This document shows, in pieces, positions 25,343 to 26,535 of a DNA stretch of 26,535 bases; position 1 is the first letter of the stretch, and each line of letters starts with the position of its first letter. Below the pieces are notes generated by a model. The model searched no databases, was not told where the DNA came from, and saw only the letters and a list, made by a program, of their open reading frames with translations. The position numbers were made by a program, and so were the translations under genes. This DNA is from CAZVEV01 sp964625865 (GTDB lineage Bacteria > Planctomycetota > Phycisphaerae > SM23-33): assembly GCA_964625865.1 (NCBI GenBank), contig CAZVEV010000054.1, positions 1-26,535 of the forward strand. Direction: 5' to 3'.

Positions 25343-26286
25343 GGGTCGGGCACGTCGGGTCTGCCGGCCGCGACGCCGGGATGTGTCATTGACAGGCGCG
25401 TCAGGTCCGGGCAGACCTCTCCGGCGTAGGTACAGCGGACGCACGTGTCGAGGCAGAGATCGTTTATGTGTCCGTCGGCGTCGGTCTCGAACAGGACGCG
25501 GAGCACGTCGCCGCTGGGGGCGTGTATGCGGATGGGCCTCTCGCCCGTGCAGTACTCGTCGACCCAGCCGAACCGGTAGGCCGACAGGATCGCCGCCGCC
25601 GCCGAGCCGGTTCCGCAGGCCAGCGTCTCGGCTTCCACGCCGTACTCGTACGTCCGAATCGCGATCTCGCCCGTGTCGAGCACCTGCACGAAGTTGGCGT
25701 TTGCGCCCCTGGGCTGGGGGAAGTAGGCGTGGTTGCGAAGCAGCGGCCCCAGGTGCGCCACGTCCACGGCCGACAGGTCATCGACATACGTCACCACGTG
25801 CTCGATGCCGGTGACGATGTAATCGCACGTGAGTTTCCGGCCGCCCACGTCAAGCTCGATATCGGTGCGTTGGTCCTCGGGCAGGGGGATGCAGACGCGG
25901 ACGTAATCGTCCTCTTCGAGCATCCGTCCGCGGACGACGCCCGCGCTGGTCAGTATCCTGGCCTCGCCCAGGCCGACGATGCCTTTGGAGACGGCCCAGC
26001 GGACGAAGCACGCCGTCCCGTTGCCGCACAAGTACGTCTCCGTGCCGTCGGCCTCCAGGAAGCGGGCGGCGATGTCGGCAAAGCCGTCGGTATGCGCGTC
26101 GCAGGCCAGGGCGAAGACGATGCCGTCTGCCCCCACGCCCAGCCCACGGCGGCAAAGCGTGCGCGAGAAGTGGGATATCCACTCGGTGTCGGCGAGCATC
26201 GCGTCGTATCGCCCGTCGCGGTTGTCGATGCAGATGAAGTCGTTACCGCTGCCGGAAAGCTTGGAGAATGTAATCGGTTGCGTCAT
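25330..26286 (-). CDS. dapF: Diaminopimelate epimerase (DapF-like)
   Basis: This 318-residue protein belongs to the DapF fold family, which interconverts LL- and meso-diaminopimelate for lysine and peptidoglycan in the cytoplasm. Both catalytic cysteines are visible: C87 in YLCGNGTACF and C224 in ETLACGTGSAAAA. The N-terminus FSKLSGSGNDFI and the C-terminal RIHAPSGDVLRVLF are typical. Differences from the common pattern include Ala instead of Arg after CGNGT, EHVV instead of the usual GxPH strand, and Tyr in place of the first Arg in TYExGVEAET. It carries about 30 extra C-terminal residues with several Cys (LCLDTCVRCTYAGEVC). DapF is most likely; another racemase of the family is less likely. 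The ATG at 26286 is chosen because it matches the family start and is preceded by a promoter at the right distance. It is first in a unit with two more genes. Confidence 0.85.
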   Translation of the reverse strand: MTQPITFSKLSGSGNDFICIDNRDGRYDAMLADTEWISHFSRTLCRRGLGVGADGIVFALACDAHTDGFADIAARFLEADGTETYLCGNGTACFVRWAVSKGIVGLGEARILTSAGVVRGRMLEEDDYVRVCIPLPEDQRTDIELDVGGRKLTCDYIVTGIEHVVTYVDDLSAVDVAHLGPLLRNHAYFPQPRGANANFVQVLDTGEIAIRTYEYGVEAETLACGTGSAAAAILSAYRFGWVDEYCTGERPIRIHAPSGDVLRVLFETDADGHINDLCLDTCVRCTYAGEVCPDLTRLSMTHPGVAAGRPDVPDPCSA

Positions 26287-26321
26287 GGTCGTATGGTAAT
26301 CCCGGCGGTTTCTGGTGTAAA
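26287..26321 (-). promoter_or_regulatory. Candidate sigma70-type promoter of dapF, leaderless layout
   Basis: Read on the minus strand: TTTACA (26321-26316), a 17-bp spacer, TACCAT (26298-26293), 6 nt and then ATG at 26286. As with the promoters before 1188 and 5681, transcription would begin at the start codon. TTTACA differs from TTGACA at one base; TACCAT matches TATAAT at four of six positions. Confidence 0.5.
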
Positions 26322-26535
26322 CCATCATAGCCTGCCGCAGCAGGGCGTACGCATCCAGATGTTCAGCCGAGAAACTGACCAAGACGGAAAGAAACAGAAC
26401 CGAAAACGGTAGACAAGACAGAAACAACAGCAACGGCCTGGCCACAGATTCCGCAGATTACGCAGATTCGAAGAAACAGAAAACAGAAAGATAATTCAAA
26501 CGGAGAGATGATCACAGAGTCATTCTGTCCGTTTC
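26322..26535. other. Non-coding A-rich intergenic end with short repeats
   Basis: Upstream of dapF the composition changes sharply from GC-rich to A-rich on the plus strand, with AGAAACAGAA-type words repeated (for example near 26390, 26418 and 26470). I see no credible gene on either strand and no tRNA. The window ends here, so the next gene is not visible. It holds the 9-bp tandem repeat listed separately. Confidence 0.6.
26445..26470. repeat. 9-bp tandem repeat CAGATTNCG
   Basis: Three units follow each other: CAGATTCCG, CAGATTACG and a final CAGATTCG one base shorter. They lie within the A-rich intergenic region. The unit is conserved at CAGATT with variation at the next base. Function unknown; a slippage-generated microsatellite is the simplest view. 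Confidence 0.7.

Overview
The window is a GC-rich bacterial chromosomal segment with tightly packed genes and strong G/C bias at third codon positions, which also creates many long false ORFs on opposite strands. The gene content resembles Planctomycetota, especially Phycisphaerae-type environmental genomes: a DUF116-polyprenyl synthase fusion beside squalene-cyclase-like proteins, several PQQ-like beta-propellers, a long two-FtsX-domain permease, Tat-exported Fe-S proteins, a formylglycine-type sulfatase and short palindromic intergenic repeats. This placement is inferred from gene content; there is no rRNA or other marker in the window.

Layout. (1) 2-1003: the 3' part of a hybrid-cluster protein (hydroxylamine/NO reductase type) with an in-frame TAA where a conserved Tyr is expected. 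A double-hairpin intergenic repeat follows. (2) 1188-5616: a three-gene terpenoid unit made of DUF116-polyprenyl diphosphate synthase, a small alpha/alpha-toroid protein and a class II cyclase with a DxDD acid motif. A candidate promoter with a 7-bp inverted repeat over its -35 box precedes it. (3) 5681-10943: a membrane-anchored PQQ-like propeller from its own near-consensus promoter, then an ABC ATPase and a giant FtsX-type permease. (4) 11042-17559: six mostly overlapping genes encoding two PQQ-like propellers, an NHL-type propeller, a small Cys-rich Tat protein, a Tat polyferredoxin and a NapH/NosR-like membrane Fe-S protein. (5) 17563-21531: a NuoE-NuoF fusion and a 2Fe-2S/FAD GltD-like protein lacking the NAD(P)-binding insertion, together resembling the NADH module of HydABC-type bifurcating enzymes without a hydrogenase. 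(6) 21547-22884: a sulfatase. (7) 22885-23110: a repeat-filled gap between convergent genes. (8) Minus strand, 26286 down to 23111: DapF-like epimerase, a protein I do not recognise, and a SAM methyltransferase. (9) 26322-26535: an A-rich non-coding end with short tandem repeats.

How the parts may work together (inference): the cytoplasmic NuoEF/FAD pair would take electrons from NADH. The NapG/NapH-like pair could carry electrons across or along the membrane. The propellers and Cys-rich Tat protein would sit on the outer face as scaffolds or partners. No terminal catalytic subunit (hydrogenase, molybdopterin enzyme or NosZ) is present, so the acceptor is unknown. Blocks 4 and 5 are the best candidate for an undescribed system. 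A second theme is promoters whose -10 box lies only 6-7 nt before the start codon, suggesting leaderless mRNAs for three transcription units.
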